64,000 nucleotides of DNA, taken from assembly GCA_020635355.1 (NCBI GenBank), contig JACJZW010000005.1:1-64000 (forward strand). Direction: 5' to 3'. The DNA is from Flavobacteriales bacterium (GTDB lineage: Bacteria; Bacteroidota; Bacteroidia; NS11-12g; UBA9320). The translations under genes were made by a program, and so were the position numbers. This document shows positions 33,384-41,724 of this stretch, piece by piece. The notes under the pieces are model-generated. The model searched no databases, had not been told where the DNA came from, and worked only from the letters and a program-made list of their open reading frames with translations. Every line of letters starts with the position of its first letter. Position 1 is the first letter of the stretch.

Positions 33384-33803
33384 ATGTCTACTGATCGTAT
33401 AATCCGGTACGCGTACTACGGTATCATTGCCATCCTGGCTATTGTCGGGTTGTCCATGATCCTGCGCGGAACCGATGAGAAACCAAATGTGGATCTCAGT
33501 CTGTGGCAAGGTATTGTTTATGCCATTATTGCCGCCGGTGCAACCCTCGTGTTTGCCGTGATTGGACTGGTAACCCATTTTAAAGGAAACGTCAAAGCCA
33601 TCATCAGTGTGGTTGCTTTGGGATTGATCTACTTGATTGGTAAGTCCATGGCCTCTAGTGAGGTTCCACAAAAACTTGCCGACGAAGGGATTACCTCAGG
33701 TGTACTTACCGCTTCACATGCTGGCGTGATCGTAAGCGTGGTGTTAATTGGAATTGCCATTGCCATTACCCTGGCATCCGGCGTTCGAAGTTTAATGAAC
33801 TAA
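33384..33803 (+). CDS. Four-helix membrane protein between exbB and exbD
   Basis: The protein has 139 residues and four predicted helices: IIRYAYYGIIAILAIVGLSMIL, IVYAIIAAGATLVFAVIGLV, AIISVVALGLIYLIGKSMA and VIVSVVLIGIAIAITLA. No enzymatic motif is present. It lies 10 bases after exbB and 4 before the first exbD, so it is co-expressed and may be an accessory part of the energising complex. Similar short proteins occur at this position in other Bacteroidota as far as I recall; the function is unknown. Confidence 0.75.
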   Translation: MSTDRIIRYAYYGIIAILAIVGLSMILRGTDEKPNVDLSLWQGIVYAIIAAGATLVFAVIGLVTHFKGNVKAIISVVALGLIYLIGKSMASSEVPQKLADEGITSGVLTASHAGVIVSVVLIGIAIAITLASGVRSLMN

Positions 33804-33807
33804 CATT

Positions 33808-34365
33808 ATGTCAAGACGAAGCAGAGGTATTCCGGAAATTAACGCAGGATCGATGGCGGATATCGCCTTCCTCCTGTTGGTATTCTTTCTGGTTACCACA
33901 ACGATGGACACCGATAAGGGTCTTCGTGTAAAGCTTCCTCCATACCCGGATTTCACGAATCCACCACCAAAAACAGAACAATACGAACGTAACGTTCTGG
34001 AAGTACTGGTTAACTCAAATGACCAGTTACTGGTGGAAAATCAATTGATGAGTATTGAGGGACTAACGAAGCTCACCAAAGATCACCTTACCAACGAAGG
34101 TCGTAATCCAAAACTGGCCGAGTCATCACTCAAAGCCATTGTTTCATTGAAGAACGACCGGGGAACCTCATATGAGCGCTACCTTGAAGTGTATAATGAA
34201 CTAATGCGTGCCTACAATGAGGTTCGTAACGAGTATGCTCTTGCCAAATACGGACGGCCGTACAATGATCTTCCTGGCAACGGTGAAAGCGCAAAGGATG
34301 TTAAGACGAAGTATCCGATGAAAATCTCTGAAGCCGAACCTGTGTCTTACGGAGAAGGAGGATAA
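33808..34365 (+). CDS. exbD: ExbD/TolR-family protein 1
   Basis: The protein has 185 residues. One N-terminal helix carries the proton-path aspartate (MADIAFLLLVFFLVTTTMDTD), followed by the conserved LRVKLPP and a periplasmic domain with YERNVLEVLVNSNDQLLVEN. The tail (YNELMRAYNEVRNEYALAKYG onward) is longer than in E. coli ExbD. It works with ExbB and TonB to energise outer-membrane transport. Confidence 0.94.
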   Translation: MSRRSRGIPEINAGSMADIAFLLLVFFLVTTTMDTDKGLRVKLPPYPDFTNPPPKTEQYERNVLEVLVNSNDQLLVENQLMSIEGLTKLTKDHLTNEGRNPKLAESSLKAIVSLKNDRGTSYERYLEVYNELMRAYNEVRNEYALAKYGRPYNDLPGNGESAKDVKTKYPMKISEAEPVSYGEGG

Positions 34366-34378
34366 ATGAAAATGACCT

Positions 34379-34849
34379 ATGTCAAAGTTTAAAAAGAACT
34401 CGAAAAAGGAATCACCTGGAATTAATACCTCGTCCCTCCCGGACATCGTATTTATGCTCCTCTTTTTCTTCATGGTGGCAACGAAAATGCGGGACCCAAA
34501 AGTTCTCGTAACAACTGCTGTACCCATTGTTTCCGAAGTTGAAAAGGTGGAGAAAAAATCCTGGGTGAATTACATATTGGTTGGACCTCCTCGTGATCCT
34601 GCCGTAGCCGGAACTGCACCACGCATCCAGCTTGACGACAAGTTTGCCGATGTGGCGGATGTGCAACAGTACATCATCCTCAAACGCAACGAACACCCTG
34701 AAGCCATCCGCGATTACCTCACTACCTCGATCAAATCCGATCGATCAGTAAAAATGGGGTTAATCCAGGATATCAAACAGGAGTTGCGACAAGTGAACGC
34801 ACTTAAGGTTCTTTACTCCGCATCTGGTGGGGAAGTTCACGAGCACTAG
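34379..34849 (+). CDS. exbD: ExbD/TolR-family protein 2
   Basis: The protein has 156 residues. SLPDIVFMLLFFFMVATKMRD holds the conserved Asp in the single membrane helix. The periplasmic domain is distinct from the first ExbD and ends with QVNALKVLYSASGGEVHEH. Two different ExbD proteins per operon is common in Bacteroidota and may allow a heterodimeric ExbD inside the ExbB pore. A terminator follows. Confidence 0.93.
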   Translation: MSKFKKNSKKESPGINTSSLPDIVFMLLFFFMVATKMRDPKVLVTTAVPIVSEVEKVEKKSWVNYILVGPPRDPAVAGTAPRIQLDDKFADVADVQQYIILKRNEHPEAIRDYLTTSIKSDRSVKMGLIQDIKQELRQVNALKVLYSASGGEVHEH

Positions 34850-34871
34850 TCTCATCCTGATAACAATCTTT

Positions 34872-34906
34872 AAAAAGGTGTTTCACATGTTGGAACACCT
34901 TTTTTA
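34872..34906 (+). terminator. Intrinsic terminator after the exbBD operon
   Basis: AAAAAGGTGTT (from 34872) pairs with AACACCTTTTT (34894-34904) around a loop centred on CACATGT, followed by further T. Confidence 0.85.
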
Positions 34907-34913
34907 TTTCGAA

Positions 34914-34921
34914 TAACTTTG
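34914..34921 (+). promoter_or_regulatory. -7 box for the polyprenyl synthase gene
   Basis: TAACTTTG fits TAnnTTTG. It overlaps the in-frame TTG at 34919 and so argues for the ATG at 34940. Confidence 0.6.
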
Positions 34922-34939
34922 CCTCCACAGCCCGCATTC

Positions 34940-35914
34940 ATGTCCAATCGCCTCAAAGAAATTCAGCAACCCATTCAATCCGAACTGGCTGAATTTGAAG
35001 TCCGCTTCAGGCAAAGCATGAAGAGCAAGGTTGCTCTGCTGGATACCATCATGACGTACATCGTCAAGCGAAAAGGTAAGCAGATGCGCCCCATGTTTGT
35101 ACTACTCTCGGCCCGATTGTTTGGCGAAATAAATGAACGATCCTATCGCGGTGCGTCCCTTGTAGAATTGCTTCACACAGCCACCTTGGTGCATGATGAT
35201 GTGGTTGATGATGCCGATCGCCGACGCGGCTTTTTTTCCATCAACGCCCTTTGGAAAAATAAGGTTGCCGTTTTGGTTGGAGATTATCTCCTGTCGAAAG
35301 GATTATTATTAGCTCTAAAAAACAAGGATTTCGATATGCTCGAAATCCTGTCTACCGCCGTAGAGGAGATGAGCGAAGGTGAACTTCTTCAAATGGAAAA
35401 GGCCCGTAAACTCGATATCACCGAGGAGGTATACTTCGATATTATTTCCAAGAAAACAGCCTCTTTGATCGCCAGTTGCTGTGCCATTGGAGCGGCCTCC
35501 GCCAATCAACCGGAAAAAGTGATCAACCAAATGCACGCCTTTGGTTTGAGTGCCGGAATCGCGTTTCAGATAAAAGATGATCTCCTGGATTTTGGCGGTG
35601 ACGATATTGGTAAACCAACCGGGATAGACATCATCGAAAAGAAGATGACCCTGCCTCTCATTCACGCACTGCAACAAGCCGATCGATCCGAACGAAAACG
35701 AATTATTAAAATCGTTCGATCCGATAAAAAGAAGAAGGCTGAGGTGATGCAGGTGGTTGATTTTGTTCGAAAACATGGGGGCATTAAGTATGCTCACCAG
35801 CATCTGATTGCCTATCGTGAGAAAGCCATCGGCATTTTAAAGGAGATGGAACACACCGGAGACCCTCATTATCTGGAGGCCTTGGTGGAATTTGTCATCG
35901 ACCGAAACAAATAA
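34940..35914 (+). CDS. Trans-polyprenyl diphosphate synthase
   Basis: The protein has 324 residues. The first aspartate-rich motif is LVHDDVVDDADRRRG and the second is FQIKDDLLDFGGD; GKQMRPMFVLLSARL binds isopentenyl diphosphate. It builds the long prenyl chain, most likely the side chain of menaquinone, whose head-group genes menD and menB lie at 42-44.6 kb. Chain length cannot be read from the sequence. Confidence 0.95.
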   Translation: MSNRLKEIQQPIQSELAEFEVRFRQSMKSKVALLDTIMTYIVKRKGKQMRPMFVLLSARLFGEINERSYRGASLVELLHTATLVHDDVVDDADRRRGFFSINALWKNKVAVLVGDYLLSKGLLLALKNKDFDMLEILSTAVEEMSEGELLQMEKARKLDITEEVYFDIISKKTASLIASCCAIGAASANQPEKVINQMHAFGLSAGIAFQIKDDLLDFGGDDIGKPTGIDIIEKKMTLPLIHALQQADRSERKRIIKIVRSDKKKKAEVMQVVDFVRKHGGIKYAHQHLIAYREKAIGILKEMEHTGDPHYLEALVEFVIDRNK

Positions 35915-35944
35915 GGCTGCTGCCCGTATAAGAAAGAAAAGCGT

Positions 35945-36259
35945 ATGATACTCACAACCACTGAAACCATCCCGGGAAAAGAAGTAACCAGCATCCTTGG
36001 TGTATGCCGGGGATCCACCGTGCGCGCCCGCAACTTTGGTCGCGATTTTATGGCGGGTCTTAAAAACATCGTTGGGGGAGAAATCGAAGAATACACCCGA
36101 TTACAAGCCGAATCACGGGAACAAGCCATGGAACGAATGATCGCTGATGCGGAGAAACTCGGTGCCGATGCCATAATCAATATTCGGCTCACGACAGCGA
36201 TGATCATGCAGGGAACCGCTGAAATCCTGGCCTATGGAACAGCCGTTAAACTGAGGTAG
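35945..36259 (+). CDS. YbjQ/UPF0145 family protein
   Basis: The protein has 104 residues. It has the typical start TTETIPGKEVTSILGVCRGSTV, the middle GGEIEEYTRLQAESREQAMERM and the end LGADAIINIRLTTAMI...EILAYGTAV. The family forms pentamers and is sometimes called heavy-metal-binding; its function is not firmly known. It lies 30 bases after the polyprenyl synthase and two bases before a mini membrane protein. Confidence 0.93.
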   Translation: MILTTTETIPGKEVTSILGVCRGSTVRARNFGRDFMAGLKNIVGGEIEEYTRLQAESREQAMERMIADAEKLGADAIINIRLTTAMIMQGTAEILAYGTAVKLR

Positions 36260-36260
36260 T

Positions 36261-36392
36261 ATGGATCTGACAAAATGGATTATTGGTGGGCAAATTGCCA
36301 TAGCCATTATAGCGGTTGGAATCATCATTTACCTGATCTTCCGTCGGATCAAACTTCGAAAAGAAGAAACATTCGAGAAGCGCTCCAATTAA
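36261..36392 (+). CDS. 43-residue single-helix membrane protein
   Basis: An ATG directly follows the ybjQ stop and opens a 43-codon frame ending TAA at 36390-36392. The product has one helix (IIGGQIAIAIIAVGIIIYLIF, in two parts around residue 7-27) and a basic, charged tail (RRIKLRKEETFEKRSN), the profile of a small membrane-anchored protein. It fits exactly between ybjQ and the TauE gene, which supports its being real. No family is recognised. Confidence 0.6.
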   Translation: MDLTKWIIGGQIAIAIIAVGIIIYLIFRRIKLRKEETFEKRSN

Positions 36393-36402
36393 TTGATCTG
36401 AG

Positions 36403-37143
36403 GTGTCCCTCTACGTCGTGCTCTTCTTGCTTGTTGCCTTTTTGTACTCCAGTGTTGGCTTTGGAGGTGGCTCCGGATACCTCGCCATTCTGTCCTTATC
36501 GGCGTTGGCTCATGAAGACCTTCGGTTCATCGCACTCTGTTGCAACATTTTGGTTGTATCCATTAATACCATCAATCACATCATTCAACAAACTATAGAC
36601 TGGAAACGGTTCATCATTCTCATTTCGCTAAGCATCCCTCTGTCGTTTTTAGGCGGCTACATTTCACTGAAGCCGGCACCGTTTTATCTGCTTCTGGGGC
36701 TCACGCTTTTGTTCTCCGGATGTTTGATGTTATACCAATTGAAGAAACGATCGGTTCGAACATCCTCGATGGAAAATAATGCCGTTCACAATGCCTCCGT
36801 TGGTGGGGTCATTGGGCTTCTTAGCGGCATGGTAGGTATTGGTGGAGGCATTTTTCTTTCGCCGTATTTACACTTGAGAAATTGGGCAACCGAAACAAAA
36901 ATTGCAGCGGCGGCAAGTCTGTTCATTTTGGTGAACTCCATTGCGGGTATTACCGGCCAGATGGTGAATCACGGTTCACCGGCAAATGTTAATGATTACC
37001 TGCCCTTGATTAGCGCTGTTGGTATTGGAAGCATTCTGGGGAATACCGTATCCCTGAAATTATTTAAACCGGGATGGATCAAAGGAATGACCGCTGTTCT
37101 GGTAATCCTGGCAGCCGTACGATTACTTTTGCGATTAGTTTAG
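36403..37143 (+). CDS. TauE/SafE-family membrane exporter
   Basis: The protein has 246 residues with about seven to eight helices. The paired family motifs are SSVGFGGGSGYLAIL near the N-terminus and GLLSGMVGIGGGIFLSPYL in the middle. The start is GTG. Such proteins export sulfur-containing anions (sulfite, sulfoacetate) or related compounds. It lies five bases before moaD in a run that includes moaE, where sulfur handling for molybdopterin could be relevant; that link is inference. Confidence 0.92.
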   Translation: MSLYVVLFLLVAFLYSSVGFGGGSGYLAILSLSALAHEDLRFIALCCNILVVSINTINHIIQQTIDWKRFIILISLSIPLSFLGGYISLKPAPFYLLLGLTLLFSGCLMLYQLKKRSVRTSSMENNAVHNASVGGVIGLLSGMVGIGGGIFLSPYLHLRNWATETKIAAAASLFILVNSIAGITGQMVNHGSPANVNDYLPLISAVGIGSILGNTVSLKLFKPGWIKGMTAVLVILAAVRLLLRLV

Positions 37144-37147
37144 ACGT

Positions 37148-37387
37148 ATGAAAATACTCGTTTTTGGAGCGGCCCGAGAGGTAATTGGTAAAGGGGAATT
37201 TGAGTGGATTCCGATTGGGAACGAACTAACTGTGGGTGAACTAAAACACGCCCTCAGCCTGGAATATCCGGGACTTAAAAAGTTGAAAAGCCTATCCATC
37301 GCTGTGAATGAGGAATATGCTTCAGAAGAAAGGCGACTCGATCGTGATGATGTAATTGCGCTGATTCCACCGGTTAGTGGCGGTTAA
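37148..37387 (+). CDS. moaD: Molybdopterin synthase sulfur carrier subunit MoaD
   Basis: The protein has 79 residues with a ubiquitin-like fold: KILVFGAAREVIGKGEFEW, LTVGELKHALSLEYP and the C-terminal DVIALIPPVSGG. The terminal Gly-Gly is adenylated by MoeB and converted to thiocarboxylate. MoaE (37954) is the catalytic partner, separated by one lipoprotein gene. Confidence 0.93.
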   Translation: MKILVFGAAREVIGKGEFEWIPIGNELTVGELKHALSLEYPGLKKLKSLSIAVNEEYASEERRLDRDDVIALIPPVSGG

Positions 37388-37513
37388 TTATTTGCGCGAT
37401 CCAAACATTCGAATAATCGATAATACAATTAAGGTTAATAACACTTTACTCTTGCTCTTAGGATGTCAGAACGCAAGTACTGACAAATTGTTGTATCATT
37501 AACGTCAAAATAT

Positions 37514-37957
37514 ATGCCGTTGTGTAATTTTTTTTCCGGACGCCAATTCGTCAGGTCTAACAGTCTTTTTCTTGGGGTTGTTCTTATCCCACTTTTCATG
37601 ATTCAATGCAGAAGTGTCAAGCTTCCTGAGACCGGTAAAAACACCGTCATTCAACTTCAGCACACGGCATCCATCGCAAGAAAATTCTCGATTTCGTTTG
37701 ACACCCTGTACACCGATAGCAGGTGTCCCACCGGCGTCATGTGTGTGTGGGAAGGCGATGCCCACATTGGATTAACCATCCAGCATCGCAAAAACCATCA
37801 CACCATTTCCCTACATACCAGTCCAATGTTTCAAATGGATACCACCATCAATGAGGTCACCTATCGTCTGGACTCCATCCAGCCATACCCCGTACACGGT
37901 GAATCCATCGATCCAACAAAGTATCGCGCCTTTCTGACGGTTCTCCCAGCCAAATGA
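37514..37957 (+). CDS. Small lipoprotein with a conserved DSRCP-CVWEG motif
   Basis: The protein has 147 residues. The leader ends LFMIQC, a lipobox with Cys at about 32. The body has TLYTDSRCPTGVMCVWEGDAHIGLTIQ, a cysteine-pair motif seen in a family of Bacteroidota lipoproteins of unknown function, and ends with YRAFLTVLPAK. It overlaps moaE by four bases (ATGA), so translation is coupled. Why a lipoprotein sits between moaD and moaE is unknown. The upstream 126-base spacer holds no clear promoter. Confidence 0.75.
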   Translation: MPLCNFFSGRQFVRSNSLFLGVVLIPLFMIQCRSVKLPETGKNTVIQLQHTASIARKFSISFDTLYTDSRCPTGVMCVWEGDAHIGLTIQHRKNHHTISLHTSPMFQMDTTINEVTYRLDSIQPYPVHGESIDPTKYRAFLTVLPAK

Positions 37958-38379
37958 ATCCCACCGCTCACATAAAACTGGAAGGTAATCCCCTTGACAT
38001 TGCCGAATTAACGGCTGCCATCCGATCGACCAAAAACGGTGGGGAGTGTGTCTTCATTGGAACGGTACGAGACAATCATCAAGGGAAGGTGGTTACCCAC
38101 CTCGAGTTCGAAGCCTATGAGCCTATGGCCATCCGGGAATTGACCAGAATTGCGGATTTGGCCTCTGCCCAATTTAAGTTGGCCGAAGTACTTATTCACC
38201 ATCGGATCGGAACGGTTTATCCCGGAGAGGCTGCCATTGTCATTGTGGTGACGGCTCCACATCGCAATCAACTATTTGATGCCTGTAAAATGATCATAGA
38301 TCAACTCAAGGAAACCGTACCCATCTGGAAGAAAGAAGTTTATACCGATGGGGCTTCGTGGGTGCAGGCGCATCCATAA
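37954..38379 (+). CDS. moaE: Molybdopterin synthase catalytic subunit MoaE
   Basis: The protein has 141 residues. Family features are GGECVFIGTVRDNHQGKVVTHLEFEAYEPMA, HHRIGTVYPGEAAIVIVV and the catalytic lysine region VPIWKKEVYTDGASWV. With MoaD thiocarboxylate it adds the dithiolene sulfurs to cyclic pyranopterin monophosphate. Its start overlaps the preceding lipoprotein gene. Confidence 0.95.
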   Translation: MNPTAHIKLEGNPLDIAELTAAIRSTKNGGECVFIGTVRDNHQGKVVTHLEFEAYEPMAIRELTRIADLASAQFKLAEVLIHHRIGTVYPGEAAIVIVVTAPHRNQLFDACKMIIDQLKETVPIWKKEVYTDGASWVQAHP

Positions 38380-38387
38380 GCAGCAAC

Positions 38388-38395
38388 TACCTTTG
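38388..38395 (+). promoter_or_regulatory. -7 box directly before the DEAD-box gene
   Basis: TACCTTTG ends five bases before the ATG at 38401; transcription is predicted to begin at or next to the start codon, so the mRNA may be leaderless. The GTG at 38395 lies in the box and is not a start. Confidence 0.6.
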
Positions 38396-38400
38396 TGGCT

Positions 38401-39615
38401 ATGAAATTTGCTGAATACCGTATCGATTCGCGGATCAAAAGCAATCTGGACAAACTGGGTTGGAAGAAGCCAACGGATATTCAGTACAAATCGATTCCAC
38501 CCATTCTGCAACGACAGGACGTATTGGCCATTGCACAAACCGGAACGGGAAAAACGGCCGCCTTTGCCATCCCTGCCATACATCGGCTATTGAATCGAAA
38601 ATCCGCCGGCTTAGGTTGTTTGGTTATGGTCCCCACCCGGGAATTGGCGAAGCAAATCGCTGATGTGTTTAAGGAACTTTCCAATGGAACCAACCTGAAC
38701 ATCCTAGCCATCCACGGTGGCGTTGAGCAGGAAAGTCAGATTAAACAACTTACCAAAGGGGTGGATGTATTAGTAACCACGCCCGGACGAATGTTTGATT
38801 TGAATCATCAGGGATACATCAACTTTGACCGAATTGAAACACTCATCCTCGACGAAGCGGATCACATGCTGGACCTGGGTTTTATCAAAGATATTCGGGA
38901 TGTAAACCGTCTTCTACCCCAAAAGAAACAGGTGCTTTTCTTTTCGGCGACCATAGACGATAAAATCAAGAAACTGGCGTATTCCATTGTTCAAAACCCA
39001 CTCCGAATTCAAATTTCACCCAAGGATCCCATCGGTCGGAACATCGAGCACTCGGTGTTACACGTATCCATGGATGACAAGCGATTTTTCCTGGAACGGG
39101 TTTTTCGTGAAAATCCGGAAAGTAAAATCATCGTTTTCACCCGTACCCAGGTTCGGGCTGAACGGGTTGTAAAAGCCATGCATCGGGTGGAACTCGAAGC
39201 GGAGTGCATTCACTCCGGAGTGGAACAATCGGTTCGGGAAAAAGAACTGGCTGATTTCAGAAGCGGGGCCCTCAAACATTTGATATCCACGGATGTATCG
39301 GCACGGGGAATCGATATTGACGGAATAGATCTGGTTATTAATTACGATCTACCCGAACAACCCGATCAATATGTTCATCGCGTGGGCAGAACCGGAAGAT
39401 CCGGCAAAAAGGGAGTGGCTATCTCTTTTTGCAGCCCCGAAGAAACCGAATTGCTTCAACGCATTGAACATTACATCAACCGACCTATTCTGATGCTTGA
39501 TCTGGGATCGGATTTTTACGAAGAAACCAAAGACTTCTCCAAGGCAGCAGAAGCTGATTGGCGATCATTACTGGACGAGGAGGAAAGCCGACCAAAGAAG
39601 GGTAAAAGCAAGTAA
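38401..39615 (+). CDS. DEAD-box ATP-dependent RNA helicase
   Basis: The protein has 404 residues from MKFAEYRIDSR. The Q-motif is KPTDIQYKSIPPIL; Walker A is AQTGTGKT; motif Ia PTRELAKQ; motif II LDEADHMLD; motif III FFSATI; motif V STDVSARGIDI; motif VI HRVGRTGRSG. The C-terminal tail is short and basic. It is of the RhlE type and likely helps ribosome assembly or RNA decay. The gene is convergent with moeB. Confidence 0.96.
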   Translation: MKFAEYRIDSRIKSNLDKLGWKKPTDIQYKSIPPILQRQDVLAIAQTGTGKTAAFAIPAIHRLLNRKSAGLGCLVMVPTRELAKQIADVFKELSNGTNLNILAIHGGVEQESQIKQLTKGVDVLVTTPGRMFDLNHQGYINFDRIETLILDEADHMLDLGFIKDIRDVNRLLPQKKQVLFFSATIDDKIKKLAYSIVQNPLRIQISPKDPIGRNIEHSVLHVSMDDKRFFLERVFRENPESKIIVFTRTQVRAERVVKAMHRVELEAECIHSGVEQSVREKELADFRSGALKHLISTDVSARGIDIDGIDLVINYDLPEQPDQYVHRVGRTGRSGKKGVAISFCSPEETELLQRIEHYINRPILMLDLGSDFYEETKDFSKAAEADWRSLLDEEESRPKKGKSK

Positions 39616-39617
39616 GC

Positions 39618-40607
39618 TTAAACCAGTACATCGCTGATGTAGCGTGCGTCACGTTCCGGGTATTGATCTCTGAACGCCGCGAAACTTCGATAGGCCCGAA
39701 CACCCGATTGGCAGTGAAAAACAGGATGATCTTCAGCCGATAAATTCGTTAAACTGAGGCCATTCGTTGGTCGTAATTGTTGTTCTTCTTCCGTTCGAAC
39801 ATCCACCAGCTGCCAACCCGGACGATGAGCGTAATGCTGATGATACTGGTTCCACGTGATGGCGAACGTGGGTGGTTCAAGGATGTTGTGACCCGATTGA
39901 AATCGCGTGTACATCACCCGATTTTCAAAGGCATCCAGGTGCATCAACCGATTGCTCAACGGTTTACCCACACCACTTAACACCTTAATGGCCTCTGTTG
40001 CCATAGCAGTAGCCACCATTCCCGCCACACTTCCCATCACTCCATTCTCTTCACAACTTCCCAGTTCATCCGGTTTGGGTTGTGTGGGAAAAACATCCGT
40101 CAAATTACCTGAATACACCTCATCCTCCAACAGGTTGAAAACAGACACCTGCCCCTCCCATTGATTGACGGCTCCATACACCATGGGAATATGATGGCGA
40201 ACACATAACGCATTTGCCGTGTATTTCGACAAAAAACTATCTGTACACTCCATCACTAAATCAGCCCCTTGAACTAGTGGTTCATGATCCAAACCAAAGG
40301 ACTCACGATAACGCTCGATTACAGCTCCAGGGTTAATCTCCTTCAAGCGTTGATGCAGAACGTCAACCTTATATTGATCAATATCTTCCGGCAGATACAG
40401 CAATTGCCTGTGCAGGTTGGTCAGTCCAATGACATCCGGATCAACCAGCACTAACTTCCCTACGCCTGCTCGAATCAGATAATCCGCCACCGGGGTTCCC
40501 AATCCACCACAGCCAATCACAAGAACAACTGAATCCACAAGTTTTTGCTGGGCTGTCTCACCAAAACCGGGAAGAATGAGTTGACGCTGATATCGGGAAC
40601 TATCCAT
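39618..40607 (-). CDS. moeB: MoeB-like adenylyltransferase with C-terminal rhodanese domain
   Basis: The protein has 329 residues. The E1-like domain (1-240) binds ATP with VIGCGGLGTPVADYL and VDPDVIGLTNLHRQLLY. The rhodanese domain (about 250-329) has the active Cys in HCQSGVRAY. It should adenylate the MoaD C-terminus and supply sulfur, as eukaryotic MOCS3 does. The two CxxC zinc pairs of E. coli MoeB are absent: the CYRC site reads VYSG. It overlaps mobA by eight bases and is last in the menD-menB-moaC-mobA-moeB operon. Confidence 0.92.
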   Translation of the reverse strand: MDSSRYQRQLILPGFGETAQQKLVDSVVLVIGCGGLGTPVADYLIRAGVGKLVLVDPDVIGLTNLHRQLLYLPEDIDQYKVDVLHQRLKEINPGAVIERYRESFGLDHEPLVQGADLVMECTDSFLSKYTANALCVRHHIPMVYGAVNQWEGQVSVFNLLEDEVYSGNLTDVFPTQPKPDELGSCEENGVMGSVAGMVATAMATEAIKVLSGVGKPLSNRLMHLDAFENRVMYTRFQSGHNILEPPTFAITWNQYHQHYAHRPGWQLVDVRTEEEQQLRPTNGLSLTNLSAEDHPVFHCQSGVRAYRSFAAFRDQYPERDARYISDVLV

Positions 40608-41724
40608 GAAGCCTCTGCTGAATTCGATCGCGCTCTTCCGGCGTGTTCACATTAATCAGGACGTCTTCGGTATACGGTGCAATCGTGTGGATTTCTGAAT
40701 TAATCAACGCCTTTCTTGGACATTGATACCCGAGACTCAGGAAATTCAACGCCCGATTGAACATCTTTGGTTCCCAAATGGCAAACAACGGCTGTGGAAA
40801 CGGATCATCCGTCGCACGATAGGCTGTGGCCATGTGCTTGGGTGATCTCCCATGGATCAAATCAGCAATGGAACGTTCGTCCATTAACGGAAGATCACAG
40901 GCCAGCACCAGCCAGGCATGATTGGGATGTGCCTTCATCGCCGATAAAATGGACCCCATGGGTCCCATATCTACGAAAGCATCAGGCAAAACCTGTCTGC
41001 CGGGAAAGTCATTGATTTGGTCGGGCCGGGCACCGATGTATACCAGATCACAATATTCCTCGATCATTCCAGCCGCAAATTCATATTGATCCCGGTCATG
41101 GTAGGCAATGTGCGACTTATCCTCACCCATTCGCGTACTAAAACCACCGGCCAATACCAATCCATTGAGTACTGGAATTTTTTCGGATAGTCGTTCGGCC
41201 AAAGCCCGAACAATGCTTTCTACATCGTGAATGGAATAGACAGGCACATCCGTCGAAAGCTGAAGAAAGTCTGGAATTTGTCGATTACCGTCTACATCTA
41301 CCAGCAGCAATACATCCGTAAGTTGATCCAAACGGCGCTCCAACGAAGCTGTTTTCCGCTGATCCAAAAACACAATCTGTTGCTTCCCTTGATAATGATT
41401 CCCGTTCAAGAGCACTATGTCATGAGACGTTTGCTCAAAACGCCGGGTCCATTCCGACTGATCCAACCTTCTGACCTCATCTCCGTCCTGAAAACCGGTG
41501 AGAACCGATTGAAATCCATTGGACAAATCCGGGTCATTGGAAAGGCCTACTTCGCCGTGATCAGCATCGATGTAGGATAGTGAAAAATCATGAGATAAGT
41601 GACGAGCTAACGATCGGGCGAATTCTTGAATATCACCACATGGAGCGCCCACCATGGCCCATTCAACCCGACCGAAATTTCCATAATCAGCCCGTACCTC
41701 GTTGCCGTGTTTACGATGTTTCAT
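40600..41724 (-). CDS. mobA: MobB-like/MobA fusion, molybdenum cofactor guanylyltransferase
   Basis: The protein has 374 residues. The C-terminal half (about 188-374) is MobA: LNGLVLAGGFSTRMGEDKSHI, DMGPMGSILSAMKAHP, and LACDLPLMDE. The N-terminal half resembles MobB, starting WAMVGAPCGDIQEFARSLARHL, but the P-loop GKT/GKS is missing, so it probably does not hydrolyse GTP. MobA adds GMP to molybdopterin to form the bis-guanine cofactor used by DMSO-reductase-type enzymes. It overlaps moaC by 14 bases and moeB by 8. Confidence 0.9.
   Translation of the reverse strand: MKHRKHGNEVRADYGNFGRVEWAMVGAPCGDIQEFARSLARHLSHDFSLSYIDADHGEVGLSNDPDLSNGFQSVLTGFQDGDEVRRLDQSEWTRRFEQTSHDIVLLNGNHYQGKQQIVFLDQRKTASLERRLDQLTDVLLLVDVDGNRQIPDFLQLSTDVPVYSIHDVESIVRALAERLSEKIPVLNGLVLAGGFSTRMGEDKSHIAYHDRDQYEFAAGMIEEYCDLVYIGARPDQINDFPGRQVLPDAFVDMGPMGSILSAMKAHPNHAWLVLACDLPLMDERSIADLIHGRSPKHMATAYRATDDPFPQPLFAIWEPKMFNRALNFLSLGYQCPRKALINSEIHTIAPYTEDVLINVNTPEERDRIQQRLHG

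Noticed and set aside
35315..35803. Minus-strand frame of 162 codons inside the polyprenyl synthase gene
   Set aside because: It is antisense to the conserved aspartate-rich part of the synthase and has no independent support.
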